Shown here in pieces: positions 1-11,944 of a DNA stretch of 64,000 bases. The position numbers were made by a program, and so were the translations under genes. The stretch is from positions 52,090,630 to 52,154,629 of the forward strand of contig OY292274.1 of NCBI GenBank assembly GCA_958496175.1, in the 5' to 3' direction. A model generated the notes under the pieces. It saw nothing but the letters and a program-made list of their open reading frames with translations, ran no database searches and was not told the origin of the DNA. This DNA is from Sisyra terminalis (Eukaryota > Arthropoda > Insecta > Neuroptera > Sisyridae). Position 1 is the stretch's first letter. The number at the start of each line of letters is the position of its first letter.

Positions 1-109
1 TTAATTTCTAAGATATTAGACATTTATCAAACGTATAAGTCATTTCGGAATTCTTAGACATTATCTTGTAGTTAATTCTTAACATTACCATACATAAATG
101 AGTCGGTTT

Positions 110-188
110 AATTCCTCATCGTTAACCGAGAAATATTGAAAATTTGTTTTTCACAAGAATCGAACCTAGTTATTATACTACTATTTTT
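110..188 (-). mobile_element. Partial tRNA-derived SINE copy
   Basis: On the minus strand a box B-like stretch (ggttcgattcttgtg) is followed by ttttcaatatttctcgg. The same order is seen in the fuller SINE copy at 62644-62824. The head with box A is missing or too diverged to see. Confidence 0.5.
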
Positions 189-287
189 GTTTCCGAAGGA
201 TTTAATATAAATACCAACAAATATTTTCCTTCGATGCTTACTGACTTCCTGGAATGCACTTTATATTCCTAGTGCAGAAGCTATTTT

Positions 288-432
288 CCGGAAAGATCAT
301 AGGGAAATGAACAAATAAGAAAATTGAGCACAAATTATGTCGTGCATATATGCATGATTGCATGTATTATGCATGATTTAATCAGAGCTCAATTTTCTCA
401 TTTGTTCACTTTCCTGAGATGATCTTTCCTGT
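288..432. mobile_element. Palindromic MITE with about 41-bp inverted ends
   Basis: The left end (ggaaagatcat, then gaacaaat and gaaaattgagc) is repeated as its reverse complement at 384-432. The core between the arms is rich in alternating TGCAT. There is no coding capacity. It looks like a short non-autonomous DNA transposon; the superfamily is not clear because no clean target duplication is visible. Confidence 0.6.
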
Positions 433-591
433 AATTACTTGGAAATATTTATAAATTGTATGTACTCTACGCTTTTCACTGTTTTAAATTAGAGGAATCA
501 AACTCAGAGATAATATATTACGTAGAAGATATATTACTTCTACTTCATAGAAATAAGGGATGATAAAAGTAAAATTTAGAATCAGATATAA

Positions 592-755
592 GCCTACTGG
601 TGGCCAAGTGATCAAGGTGGCGGCTGGTTTTGCTCCTCGTATCGAGCGAATTTCCAATATTTCAAGATTTACGATTTTTTATTGATCCTAGAGTCATTAA
701 CAAATTTTGAGAATTATAAAGAGATGGTAAATTACAATAATAAAAAAAGAACCAG
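592..755 (+). mobile_element. tRNA-derived SINE copy
   Basis: A box A-like motif (tggccaagtgatcaaggtgg, 601-620) is followed by a degenerate box B area near 625-646. The family body comes next (tttacgattttttattgatc, then cctagagtc), and then an A-rich tail ending in taataaaaaaaga. The order matches copies at 13749-13908 (+) and 62644-62824 (-). SINEs of this type are transcribed by RNA polymerase III and moved by a partner LINE; the partner is not identified here. Confidence 0.65.
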
Positions 756-1195
756 TTTTATTATATGGTTTTGTCTCAGAAGATAGCCTTTATAAGTGAA
801 AACTATATTTATTTAGATCCTTTAAAGTCTCATAGTTATTACCTAATACCTAAGAAACGCGATTATTAGGTACTAGGTTCCATTTTACTACTTTCAGAGA
901 TAGAGATAGGATGAAATCAAAAATAAGATAAATGGGGGTTAACATTAAGATGAATAAGATTTGTCGCAAAAGAAAATTTGTTAAAAAAATAGTTATCCAT
1001 TATTAGTATGTTTTTGATTTTAAGAATGTGTAATTTAAATGTTTAAAATGATTAACAAGAAATTCTCAAAAATGTTATTACATGTAGATAATACGTAAAA
1101 ACGTTAAGGCACTCTGTTGGTTGGAAGCTTTAAAAAATAGTATATTGCAGTGAAAAGTATTTGTAATATTTTTGATTCGATAGTTCTATAGTTTA
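756..1195. other. AT-rich stretch, nothing recognised
   Basis: No open frame, RNA gene or clear repeat was seen between the SINE and the LINE relic. Confidence 0.5.
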
Positions 1196-1199
1196 TCAA

Positions 1200-1985
1200 A
1201 TGAAATTGGTATGGAGGCAAATATTGAGGAAAATGTTTATGCCATACAGACGAAATCGTAAGTACCAACTAGTTGGTAAAAACGTTGATGATACAGCGAT
1301 TCTTGCTACCAATCTGGACTTCAACCAAGCAAAAATCAAAGAGCAGCAACACCTTGAGCTCATTATACCTTGGTGCCAAAAGTGGCATATAAAATTGAAC
1401 TCCTTGAATCCTTTCAAATAATATTTACATTGAAAAGACAAACATGCATTTGTACTCTCCTTTGTATTTACAAAATGACGAACAATCAACTACCAAAGAA
1501 GTTAAATATCTAGGCTTTCATCTTGACAACCGAATGACATGGAACCCTCACATACGACTCAAAAGAATAGAATTAATCAGATGTTATGGACTACTACGAT
1601 ACATTTTAGGACCTAAATCTACCATTGAAACCACTAAATTGACTATCTACAAAACAATATTGCAACCTATTTGGACTTATGGAGTAGAGTTGTGGGGTTC
1701 TCCTAAGCTCAAATATTCTTTGAATACAATCATTTCAGTCGAAAGTTCTTCGATGTATATTAAATGCCCCCCTTTTATGTTAGTAATCAAACCATCCATA
1801 ATGATCTCCAAGTTCCTTTTGTATCCGAAATAATAAAAAAAAAACGTTTTTAAAAGTTTTATTGCGATCTATCCCAACACTGGAATCCTCTTCTTACAAT
1901 CCTATCCTCCTCAACTTATCCTGACAATCCTCGTCACCTAAAGCGAAGTTGGCCCAGAGACCTGTTAAGCAGGCCATTCACGCTC
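1200..1985 (+). pseudogene. Broken 3' part of a Jockey-like LINE ORF2
   Basis: The first frame carries a reverse-transcriptase YADD-box relic (VDDTAILATN) and PWCQKWHIKLN. After a frameshift near 1415 a second frame gives VKYLGFHLDNRMTW, the thumb region that follows the catalytic core in Jockey elements, and PIWTYGVELWG. After another shift near 1765 a third frame reads FYVSNQTIHNDLQVPFVSE. A further frame gives NPLLTIL and PRHLKRSWPRDL, the usual tail of Jockey-clade ORF2. The order is right, but at least three frame breaks and the loss of the first YADD residue make it dead. It is distinct from the intact LINE at 32.3-37.0 kb, whose matching blocks differ in sequence. Confidence 0.85.
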
Positions 1986-2095
1986 TGACTTGCAGTACTG
2001 CTAGGCGGACTACTAATTGGATCGCCTAAATGATCCAACTAGTCCGACTAGACATCCAACTTCCAATTCTTTTGATCCAACTTCAAAAGTCGGAC
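1986..2095. repeat. Short internally repetitive stretch
   Basis: The motifs gatccaact and gtccgact recur several times, in direct and inverted form, between the LINE relic and the foldback arm. The origin is unknown. It may be the LINE 3' UTR or the edge of another repeat. Confidence 0.35.
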
Positions 2096-2565
2096 CACGA
2101 ATTTTATGTAAAAACGTTAAGAAACCTTTTTTGTAGAGCATTAAATTCCCTTTAAGAATCTATATTGTTCATTTCTATTTAATTATTTGTTCGTTAGTTA
2201 CAAAATTCCAAAATAAAGAAGATAAATCTAAAAATTATATCAATGTCTGAAGCTTTATTATTCGGAAACGGCGTGTCTGGCGAAAATTTTCAAAGCGACG
2301 TTTTTTGTAGAGAATTTAATTTTCTGTAAATATATGTGCAGATGATTTTTTTTACCTTGATAGTTTGACAGCATTGACGCAAAAATGAAAGCATAAATAA
2401 AAAATCGAAATTAAAGATGATAGACCTCTTAAAATTAGTATTAAGGGCTCGAACCTTCCCGATATTTTTTTTTAGTCACCTTGAACAATAATTTCGATAT
2501 ACTTTTCAAAAAAAAAAGTAGTCGATTTTTTTGGCCCAGTCTAGTATACATAATGTGAAAATGAC
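2096..2565 (+). repeat. Solo arm of a large foldback repeat
   Basis: The sequence from attttatgtaaaaacgttaag through cggaaacggcgtgtctggcg to tcgatttttttggcccag matches both arms of the palindrome at 63160-64000. Here it is present once, in plus orientation. It is AT-rich and shows no convincing protein. It is probably one arm of a foldback or MITE-type element that lost, or never had, its partner arm. Confidence 0.75.
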
Positions 2566-3327
2566 ATACTCATGTAAAAAAACATAGTTTTGCGAACCCA
2601 GATTAGAATAATATTTAAACATGATAAGAAAACAAGGTGGACTATATTTTTTATTTGCTATTTAAATTATCTTTATTGATTTAATGTAGAAAAGTGATAA
2701 TTTTTTTGAGGTTTGCAAATATAAAATCAATTACTGGGGCACGATTGTTTTACTTGATTTATGCTTCGCAAAAAATGGATGGACTGGTATTTAGATTTGC
2801 TCCAAAAAATTGCAAATTTTTCGACTTTTTTTGTAATCCCAAGATTGATTATTGTGTGTAACGCATTTCTGGATGCATCCTATACATAATTCATATGAAC
2901 TGATGATGATGATTTAACGTTTTGGATTGAGAGACGACGATGACGACGAGTAGGTTGAAAAGATTGAAAGACAGGACGTGTGGGCAGTGAAAAAAAGACC
3001 CCTCTCGCGGTTCTGTGACAAATGATTTGGGACTTTAAAGTGGGGGTGACGCTGGGATGATGGTGGGAGAAAAGGGAATTTTAGGACCCTCCACATGAGA
3101 AGTTCTTTTTCTAGATTACTATTACCAATGTGTGAGAGGAATGGATTGAAAGTGTTTCTTCCCAATTTATTTCACATTTAGAGTTAAATGAACTTTGAAG
3201 ATGTGGAAACTGTGGAAGCAAAGTTTTCTTAATTGTGACCATTTGTGTTCGTTTAGTATGTAAAGTGTCATTTTTCTGTATCTTATCTATGTGATATATG
3301 TGAATATTTGTGATTGATACAGTGAAA
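2566..3327. other. Upstream of candidate first exon; possible promoter or 5' UTR
   Basis: The stretch 2910-3165 is less AT-rich than its surroundings (gacgacgatgacgacgag; gtgggggtgacgctggg). It lies just before a candidate first coding exon at 3328. No TATA box or initiator was clear, so a promoter role is only inferred from position. Confidence 0.25.
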
Positions 3328-3495
3328 ATGTCATGGTTGTATCGGCATTTATCAAATCGAACTGAAGAAATTGTGCCTACTCACCAACATAGCGATAACA
3401 TAGAAAATGACGAAAATGAAGGAAGTGATACTGATACCGAATACGACAAACGATGCGATAGCGAAGACGGTTTTTCGCATAACCATTTTATTCAG
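3328..3495 (+). CDS. Candidate first coding exon (acidic N-terminus), possibly of the MRL gene
   Basis: From the ATG at 3328 the frame encodes 56 residues starting MSWLYRHLSNRTEE, with an acidic middle (ENDENEGSDTDTEYD) and an end SHNHFIQ at a CAG/gttaaa splice donor. The exon ends in phase 0, as required to join the secure MRL exon at 23148, directly or through the candidate exon at 8160-8279. Codon use and the acidic run look more protein-like than the surrounding AT-rich DNA. The link to the MRL gene is an inference: the intron would be about 19.6 kb, and the exon could belong to another gene. Confidence 0.4.
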
Positions 3496-3870
3496 GTTAA
3501 AACTTTTAACTATACAATAAAATATAATAAATATGCGCTAACTTATAACTCATTATTTATTATTTTCACGCTAGCACTTCATTATTGTTTATTGTTTCCT
3601 ACTCAAGAATAATGAAAAGCTCTCTTGATTGTATGTTTGCTATTAGCAAGAAGTATAAAAACCACACTATACTGTTTTATTTTTATGTATTTATAATAAA
3701 GTTTAAAACGCCGCCAAGTTTAAATCATTTTATACATCACCATTAAATTAAACTGTTCATTTATTGCAATCACCGAATCGAAGAACTTGAGTGTTTTCAT
3801 TCCGATAATGGTTCTCGGCATAACTCTTGAAAGGATTAACAGGTTTAACATTTCATTGAAATAATAAAAA

Positions 3871-4101
3871 CAGTGTAATCTCACTAATTCGGCACTATTA
3901 AAAACCGGAGGGTGCCAGATTATTGGAATGTTCGGATTACTGGAGTATAGTGAAAAAGTCATAGGTAATGAATAAAATAATGCATTTCATAGAAGATATA
4001 AATATGCACAGGTATAGAGGGACGAGGAAGGCGTGGGCGAAGTGTGCCGGATTATTGAACGTACCGATCTAGCGAAGTGCCGGATTAGTGAGACTATACT
4101 G
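3871..4101. mobile_element. pogo/Tigger-like MITE
   Basis: The terminal inverted repeats are about 25 bp: cagtgtaatctcactaattc on the left and, on the opposite strand at the right, cagtatagtctcactaatcc, both followed by ggcac. CAGT ends with a TA at the right border fit the pogo/Tigger group. There is an internal partial copy of the end sequence near 3930-3950. It is non-coding. Confidence 0.65.
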
Positions 4102-4163
4102 TAATACAATATATCGAAAATCAAAATAAGATTTTTTCGCTGACTTTGAACAGTTATACTGTG

Positions 4164-4530
4164 TATACAATATATAGAATATATTGCGGTCCAATTTATG
4201 TAGTATAATTTAATATAATAATATATAAAAATCATATCATAAACATAAATTTGAATAAAAGTTCAAACAAAAATATTCGTGACGTATTCCCAGATACGTA
4301 TTTCGATTGTGAATCATCACAAATCAGTTACAGAGTGATCGAAACTACTTGATGACCACTGAGGAAGATTGCTTGACAATCGAAATACGAAATACGTATC
4401 TGGGCAATGCGTCACGAATATTTTTGTTTGAACTTCTGTTCAAATTTATGTTTATGATATGATTTTTATATATTATTATATTAAATTATACTACATAAAT
4501 TGGACCGCAATATATTCTATATATTGTATA
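4164..4530. mobile_element. Foldback element with about 147-bp arms and a hammerhead-like centre
   Basis: The left arm (tatacaatatatagaatata, then ttgcggtccaatttatg) returns inverted at 4384-4530. Only about 75 bp separate the arms. Such a palindrome is a typical foldback MITE. The loop and inner arms hold a hammerhead-ribozyme-like fold on the plus strand (see 4356-4414). A relative lies at 44200-44780. Confidence 0.8.
4356..4414 (+). ncRNA. Hammerhead-ribozyme-like motif
   Basis: The order of elements is CTGAGGA (4359-4365), one extra A, stem II gattg/caatc with loop cttga, GAAA (4382-4385), stem III atacg/cgtat with loop aaata, and then a C at the expected cleavage point followed by tggg. 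Stem I is weak (cca/tgg). This is the hammerhead core order. The extra base between the first core box and stem II, and the short stem I, are departures, so self-cleavage is a hypothesis. Confidence 0.45.
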
Positions 4531-4628
4531 CATAATATCGAAAATATTTTTCCAAAGTGTCATGTCAATCAGAGTAAAACTACAGAAGAATCTTTGAAAA
4601 TTTAGAATTGATATAAATAATAATTTTT

Positions 4629-4768
4629 AGGGGTCATTCATAAATTATGTAGCCTTTTGAAGAAATAGTTAACTTTCATTTTAACTTATAAAAAGGATAT
4701 TATGTATTTTATTTTCTAAGACACGAAAATAGCCAAGATTTTTACTGCATAATATATGGTTGACCCCT
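4629..4768. mobile_element. Short palindromic MITE (aggggtcattcataaat family)
   Basis: The left end aggggtcattcataaattat is mirrored by a decayed right end ending in gacccct. A second member is at 6467-6620. It is non-coding. Flanking TA suggests a 2-bp target site. Confidence 0.5.
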
Positions 4769-6466
4769 ACTAGAACTTAAAACCATTTTCTGGCAAAACT
4801 TAAACCAGAGGTATTCAAAATGATTTTGTGGAATGCCAGATTTAAGATTTTCATTTCCGCAGGGAACTAAAGGAAATATCGAAAAGTAAAAAATAGCAAT
4901 AATTATACACAGATAGGCTTAACATTTAATGAATTCGTGAGCCAAATAAACAGTCTTTGCATGCCTTATATAGGACTAATTTTTAACTTTTTAAAAATTT
5001 TCGGTTAATCTCAAGTTTTTTTCATTGACTGAAACTATTGAGTTTTGGATGTCAAATAATGCTGAATGCTGTCATGAATTGTTATGATCACCGTAAGAAT
5101 ACTTGTTTTCATAAGGGTCTTTAAAAATTAGGTTCCAATTGATAAATTTTCTAAACATTGTTTGTAAATGTTTTATAAATTATTGTTGGGGTGTTATATG
5201 TGTTTTATGTTCAAAATTTTGCAAAAGGACTGAGAAAATCTAAGAAAATATAAATGTATTCGCCTTTGGAACCCTTTGTAAGCATATACAAGCCATGCGA
5301 TCTGAAAACACGATAGTTAAATGTTTTCTTTTTTAGTTTTCCTTTCTTTTTGGTCTTCTTTTATCAAATCCTGTTTAATGCGGTATTACCTATCAATTCT
5401 CAATTAATTTACGTTTAGATAAATTATGCTTTTAATCTATATAATCTATATTATTCATTTTAACATTCATTTTACTACCGATAGTCCAGTTCCCAGCTTG
5501 GGAACCATGGGCATATCTAGAGAGATCCGCAGAAAATTTAAAATTTATAAAAGCAAGTCAGAGAACATTGCTTGGACTGAGAAAGTCGGGTCATAAAAGG
5601 GTTCAGGATTAACATATAGTAGAGGTCCTCCGAAAGGTTCGATTTGGGGAAAAATTGGGAAAGACTGCTAATATACTCATATTTTTTATTTTTTAAAAGA
5701 AATCAACTGAAAAATATAGGTAAAACACAAAAATTGTTCAAATACATTTATTTATAGAAAAACTCAATCAAATATTTGAAATTCTTTAGCTGCTTATTAC
5801 TGTATACTATACATAAGTACGTTTATATAAGACATTCTTGGTTTTCAATACGAATACGAGTAATTGTAAATGAAACTACTGTTTACACACTTCTAGTGTT
5901 GGTATTATTAGATTAAAGTAAAAAAAATGACATTCCTGAACTTTTGCGTGCATCTTTCAATTGCGTTCTATCATGAATATCTCCTGCGTTGAAAATTTCT
6001 TGATTCGGAATTCATAAACATTTACTTTATAAGTGCCAAAATGTAAACGCTACTTGTATGTATTCATTGCATACACAATAAAAATTTACAACCCTAACTG
6101 ACTTGTTTATAATACGAAGTTACTATTGGGCTTATGTGCAAATTGTGCTTTGTACTAATTTAATATTTGGGATTTAAAAATTTTAATTAAAAAAATCTTT
6201 CAACATAAACTCTTTAGGTGATTTACATTTTTTATATTCGCCGGGATTCCTCAAGTGTACTTATGTCTTTTATATTTAAGTTTGAAGCTCCCGTAAACGC
6301 TATTTATTAATGTAAATTTTACATATGTAGAACTTTGATTATGAAAAAAATCCTTTTAATAGTACTGAGGACAAAAAACTTAAAAATCTAAAGTATTCAT
6401 TATTTCATAGTTGTCTTAACTTAAAGACATCTGGTGGTAAAAATCAAAAGTTTTGGTTGTAAATTA
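4769..6466. other. AT-rich DNA, nothing recognised
   Basis: There is no supported exon, RNA gene or clear repeat. A less AT-rich patch at 5485-5640 has no open frame of note. Confidence 0.5.
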
Positions 6467-6620
6467 CGGGTCATTTATAAATTACGTAAAGAAAATTTTG
6501 CTGTTTTAGATACACCCGTTTGCATTCCTTAAGATACGATAATATTCTTTTTGTAAGCCCAAATAGAAAAAAAAAATCGACCTCCCTCAAATATCTTATT
6601 AAAATTTATGAATAGCCCCT
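6467..6620. mobile_element. Short palindromic MITE, second copy
   Basis: The left end cgggtcatttataaattacg and, on the opposite strand, the right end aggggctattcataaatttt belong to the same family as 4629-4768. Confidence 0.5.
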
Positions 6621-8159
6621 TATAAGAATCAATTAATATTTCAGTGTCCCCTTTCTCAAGTGTTTCAAGTAGACTCTTCATTCCCAAGATTACTTGATTC
6701 AAATGTATCTTGTATATTGTATATTCGATATTAAGGAATATGAAAAAATCTAGAAGCTTAATAACAAGATGTCTACTATGTTTGAAAAACTGTATATTAA
6801 TGGAATTTGGTTTGGGCAGAAAAAAGTAGAGAATTTCGCTAAAATTTCTGGAAAATTATTTGTTAGAGTTTTAGAATTAATACAAACTTGAAGACATTCC
6901 TTCTTTGATTAAAAATTACAGGGATAAACATTACTTTTGGTCGGGCCAATCTAAAAATACCAGAAAATGTGGACACCCTGCTTAACGAACCAAATTAAAA
7001 TTTTAAGTTGGACCCCTACTTATTTTGTTGTTTCTAGGCAATACGGTATTTAACAAACCTATGTTTTTACCACCTATTTAAGTGAAGGTTATGAGCATAT
7101 TAAATTTATCTGAAATAATGATACCTCATTTACTATAATTTTTATTATCGTATAACAAAATAACTTTTTATGCTATTAAAAATCGATTATTCGTCATGCC
7201 AATAGAACATTTGGTTAGCAGTATGGTAAACATTTCAATTCAAAATAATGATTTCATAAAATGTTAAAAAATAATCACTTATTTGATAAAAATAATTTGA
7301 ATTGTTTTATGCTAGTAATAGCCAATTATAGTACTAAGAAATTTTATTAATCGATTTTTGCTGCAAAATTATTGCCTTATATTAGTGTTTTAATTTCATT
7401 TTTAAGAGTATTAAAGTTGGTAAATTTCCATAATTAAACGATTTAGATATCGGGATTTTTGTTCATTACTTTTGCTAAATATTTTTGCCGTATTTACTAA
7501 TAGCTTTTCTAAGAATATGCAATACATTTGCTTCATTATTGTGTTTTGAGGCCATTAGAGGTAATATAGTGAATTTTAAACACTAATGCAGTTACAATTG
7601 TGCAGAGAAAGTAAAAAAAAAATACGTAAGATAATAAAAATGGAAATTATATAACCAGTTAAGTTTTGTGATCTTCTTGGAATATAATGTGTAATAAATT
7701 CTGTCTATATAGCAAAATTTGAATATCAACTAATGTAAAAACGTTTCATAATATTCAGTGGGATGGTACTGCATGCGCCATTTCATTAAAATAAATTAAA
7801 TCGTTTTAAATTTCATTTAGGGGTTGCATTTTTTAATTTATAAATTCATTTATGACACATTCCCCCTTCCTGATATCTTTCAGCTTATCGTATATTTTTA
7901 TATTATACCGTTTACTCACGATTATAATTTTTTTGTTTTTGAGCAGTTTTTACCCTTATTTTTGTTCCGGTGATTCATTCGTATGAATCCTTTGGAAGAC
8001 GGAAAGTTTTAAAAGCACTCCACGTCATAGGGGTGGAAGTTAGATTATGACAAAAAAAATATATATATCCGAGACAAGATTTTATTTCCAAACGTAATAT
8101 GTGTTAAGAGAGAACGTTGTTCCGTTTATCGATTAGTTTCCTCCCGACCGAACCGCCAG
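6621..8159. other. AT-rich DNA, nothing recognised
   Basis: Only A/T runs and scattered short ORFs without protein character were seen. The last 60 bases become GC-richer and pyrimidine-rich ahead of the candidate exon at 8160. Confidence 0.5.
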
Positions 8160-8279
8160 TTGGCGGGGGTGTGTTTGCAAAAGTATGAACGGGAATGCAG
8201 GAGCTACAGCAGCAGCCCGCGTTATACTACCCCTATGACTCATCGCCCGTCTGCATTTGCCGCATCCGTCTGCGATGCA
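8160..8279 (+). CDS. Candidate internal or alternative first exon in a GC-rich island
   Basis: This is a clearly GC-richer island. A pyrimidine tract and ccgccag precede 8160, and a gtaaat donor follows 8279. The 120-nt interval is open in phase 0-0 (LAGVCLQKYERECRSYSSSP, then 20 more residues). It could therefore sit between 3495 and 23148 without breaking the frame. In a second frame an ATG at 8195 opens MQELQQQPALYYPYDSSPVC and ends in phase 1, which would fit an exon starting at 22306. Which frame is used, or whether this is untranslated leader, cannot be settled by eye. The composition and the donor are the evidence. Confidence 0.35.
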
Positions 8280-9537
8280 GTAAATTGTATTTTTCAGATT
8301 GGCATTTCGATAGATTTCAACCCTAACAGTATTGCCATTTGTTATGCAAGTACATTACATTCATATTACATTTTGTACTGAAACCACAGCAAAACATAGA
8401 CAAGAAAAAAAAAACACTTTTTGCATTGTTTATAAAAACCCTTCTTCAAACTCATAAGTCACGTTGAAGACGAAACCCTCATTTCTCTTCACTCGAGTGC
8501 TTCAAGTAAATAATTGCACTGTGATAATAAAGTAAATTGCATAATGTAATGATATTTTTTAAGAGCACTCTTTATGCACATCAACGTTTAAAAACTCTGC
8601 CTATTTAGTTTGACCGTTTTGCAAAAAGCCCTCTCAAGCTCTTTAATAAACATTCATTCATTTCTATATTTGTTTTATCCTTTTTCTTTACAAACCCTTA
8701 TTATTAAGTGCTGCTATTAAGATAAAAGCAAAATCTAAAGACTTTTTTTAAAGTCTGCACTATGAACTGTTTTTTTTTTCTTTTACAGTCATTTCGTATC
8801 CATTTCGCCAATTTCAGTTTTTTATTATCCTTTATAATAGATATAACTTCATCTTTATTTTCGCTCTAGTTTTTAATTATCCTAATTGAAAACAGTATTT
8901 ATCTCTTGAAAGCATAAGAAGCTCAAGTAGTTTATACGCTTTTTATTTATTTTGCACTTTATTTGTAGTTTGAAAATATAACTGAGGTTCTGATAAACCA
9001 ATACAATCCTAGATATGAAGAATGGACTTTTTGGGCAATTCAAAAAAAAAAGTAGTTTAATCAAAATTCCATTGCTAATATCTGAAATATAGAAGATTGA
9101 GTAAATGCTTTTCATTTTATTTCGTTCTAATATCTGCTTTTTTGGGGTATTAGTGGTAATTAGTTTCATTTAATTACTCATTTTTTTGCAATTAAATTTT
9201 TAGTCATTGAGATGTGTTATAGAGTTTTCATATTGTAAATAACCAATGTTATCTCATGGTCCCATAAATCACCTTAAATTTTGGAGATTTTATCCCTGTA
9301 TACCTAAGTTGATTATAAGCATAGTGCATCAGAATGTGCATTAGACCGTACTTCAATCGAGTTCGTTCCAGTATAATGACAATTGAAGAGAGTTAAGTTC
9401 TCCGATTATTTGCTGGGTCAATTAAAGTTAAACATGAGTCCTCTATACTAGATCTCTGTTTTTTAGCATAGTTTATATATTTCTACGTTTGTTTATAGTA
9501 AGTTCTCTATCGAAAGAGTATTGTTTCCAGAGCTGTC
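8280..9537. other. AT-rich DNA, nothing recognised
   Basis: No supported gene or repeat. Short frames on the minus strand near 8.9-9.2 kb are rich in Phe, Ile, Lys and Asn, as expected by chance in AT-rich DNA. Confidence 0.5.
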
Positions 9538-10103
9538 AAAGATATTTTTGGAAAGTATTTAGTTACTAGATACATATATTACTTTTTTAAAAAGTATCCG
9601 AAGTTACTTTTTAAGATACTACTTTAGTTACTTTGTATACTATGTAGCTAATAAGTTTCGTAACGTATTATATACAGTCGCTAGGTAAACAGATAATGTA
9701 TTTCTGATCTTTATTAACTTAGGAAAAAGGAAAATATATGTATGTTTCAACGTCTGAGAAAACAAAACACTTTAAAAACGATAAAGTATTTATATAAGAA
9801 GTATAAATTGAATGTTATAGAATAAAATAAAATAAAACTCAGCATCTAATCTCGTGGTATCTGGGTATCTAAGATACTTTTTAAGTTCTTATTCCTTTTA
9901 CTAGGGGACCTCTCTTAAAAAATCATCCGCACTGTATCAGTGCGTAAGTAATATTGTAAGCACTATTGCGCCCCAGTACTTTTTAAGTATAAGATACAGT
10001 TCCTTTTAAAAAGTATGTAAGATACTAGTTACTTTTAACCAAAAAGTAAAGGAACTTAGATACAGTATTTTAGATAATTTTGATACTTTTTGTGACAGTT
10101 CTG
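9538..10103. mobile_element. Non-autonomous hAT element
   Basis: The left end is cagagctgtcaaagatat. The right end, read inverted, is cagaactgtcacaaaaagta. It is flanked by an 8-bp target duplication with one difference (attgtttc at 9530-9537, attgttcc at 10104-10111), the hallmark of hAT insertions. The inside is made of repeated agatact/aagtatc stretches that can pair with each other. No transposase is left. Confidence 0.75.
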
Positions 10104-10111
10104 ATTGTTCC

Positions 10112-11944
10112 CTTGTTTTATTCTCATAAGCATCTAGGTGTAAAAAATATTTGGACGAAAAATGCTGAACTATACTATTCCGTTTCTTTTTACACACGTA
10201 TAAATTTTTGTGGATAAAACGAGTTGATTTCACTATCCTGATAAAACTGTAAAGAAAAGAGCAGGGATACTTACTGGTAGTTTATTTTGGGACCATAAGT
10301 CTAATCAGAAAACTATAATTTTCATAATGTATATTATTGGTCGTATACGACTAGCAATTATTTTCACACTTTTTTAGGTGTATTTAGTGTTTTAGATAAT
10401 GAATATACTGTCAAAATTTAGGTCTATAGTCAGCACCGGAATCCTTAAAGCTATCATATATCACCTGCAAGCCCCATCTACGTTTCATTTTGTACTTGTT
10501 CAAAAATTGAAATTCGATTAAAGTCTTGGAAAAAAAAAGATTATTAATCTTTCTTTTTTTTTGAGAAAGAAGAGAAAGATAAGTTGCTCCTATAATAATT
10601 CATGATAGCTCGTATCGTGAAGGTTTAAATTTTTTATAAAAATATTACAGTATAAATATTACATTCAGAACTTAAATATGCGTACAAAATATTGCTCCTA
10701 TAACTACTGTTTTCAATCATAAAATTAATAAAATAGAGGTTTTCCTGAATCGTTAAAAAATATTGGTTTGAAAATTGAAATTTATGTACGATACGTTTTG
10801 TAATAAAATTTTTCGATCGAATGTCCAATTCGTTTTTTCTTGAATACTGGTCTTCGTTTTCCTCTTTTTCTAAGTATTTTTAATATTTTAATATATTTAA
10901 TGCCTTAAAGTTTACAGTGTGATTCTTTCCCTTATTTTTTTCTGCGTTTCTTTAGCATTACATTTCAAAACTATTCCGATTCTTCCTTTCTGATTTTTTT
11001 GAAGAATCATAATGATGAACGTAATAATATATATCTCTTTTAATAATTATGCAATTCCTGCTAAAATTCATTATTTAATTATGTAGATATAGATTATCAA
11101 TTCATTCCATATGCAATTTTAAATTTATACACAAGGGGTTCACGAGTTATTAACCATACACACAATGCAAGTTTCTACAAAGACTATTACTTTAGATAAT
11201 TAATTAAAACTCCCTTTTTTTTGTTTGATTGAGACTTTTGATTAAGAAAAAAAAATATAATTATGCCTTCTATCAAGTTTTCTTGATAATTAATATTTGA
11301 CCTCAATAATTCCTCTATTAAATTACGCAATTCTTTCATTAGAAAATCAAAACTAAATTTACATAAGTACTTATTTAGTATTACAGTGAATGAAAAACTA
11401 AATTTATTTTTAATTGAATCAGTGAACATTGGAATATCAATGTTTTGTAAAAACATCAGTTAAATGAATTTATGTATTAGGTACTGTTTATATTTATTTA
11501 TCACGTTAAATTTGGTTTTAAAATAACCCATGGTATTATTATACCTTTTGAATACTAATATATGTCTTACGTGAACGAAAGAAATCTTGGTATTATTGAC
11601 GGGATCGCTTAAAAATTTAGATTTTTTTTTCATATTCATTTGTTCCAAAAAAAGGATGTCTCCAATGAAACCTTTTTTTTACTTTGAATATGTACGAATC
11701 TACAGTCCCTGGCCATTTTAATAGATGCATTATAGGTTTTGTATAAAACCTGAAATAAGAGTTATTTTATTTTGGGTCCCTATTTTTGATTGGGCTTAAC
11801 TTTTCTGTACAAATTTTATTTATTACGTTTATTACCAACTAAGGTGACCAAAAATCATATTTACAAAAAAATAAATTGTTATCATCAAATTAATTAAACA
11901 TCTTTAACATTGATAAGTATTTTATTTACTTCCGAATCACAATA
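10112..11944. other. AT-rich DNA, nothing recognised
   Basis: Low-complexity A/T sequence with a small inverted pair near 10540-10580 (ttcttttttttgag against gaaaaaaaaag). No supported gene. Confidence 0.5.
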
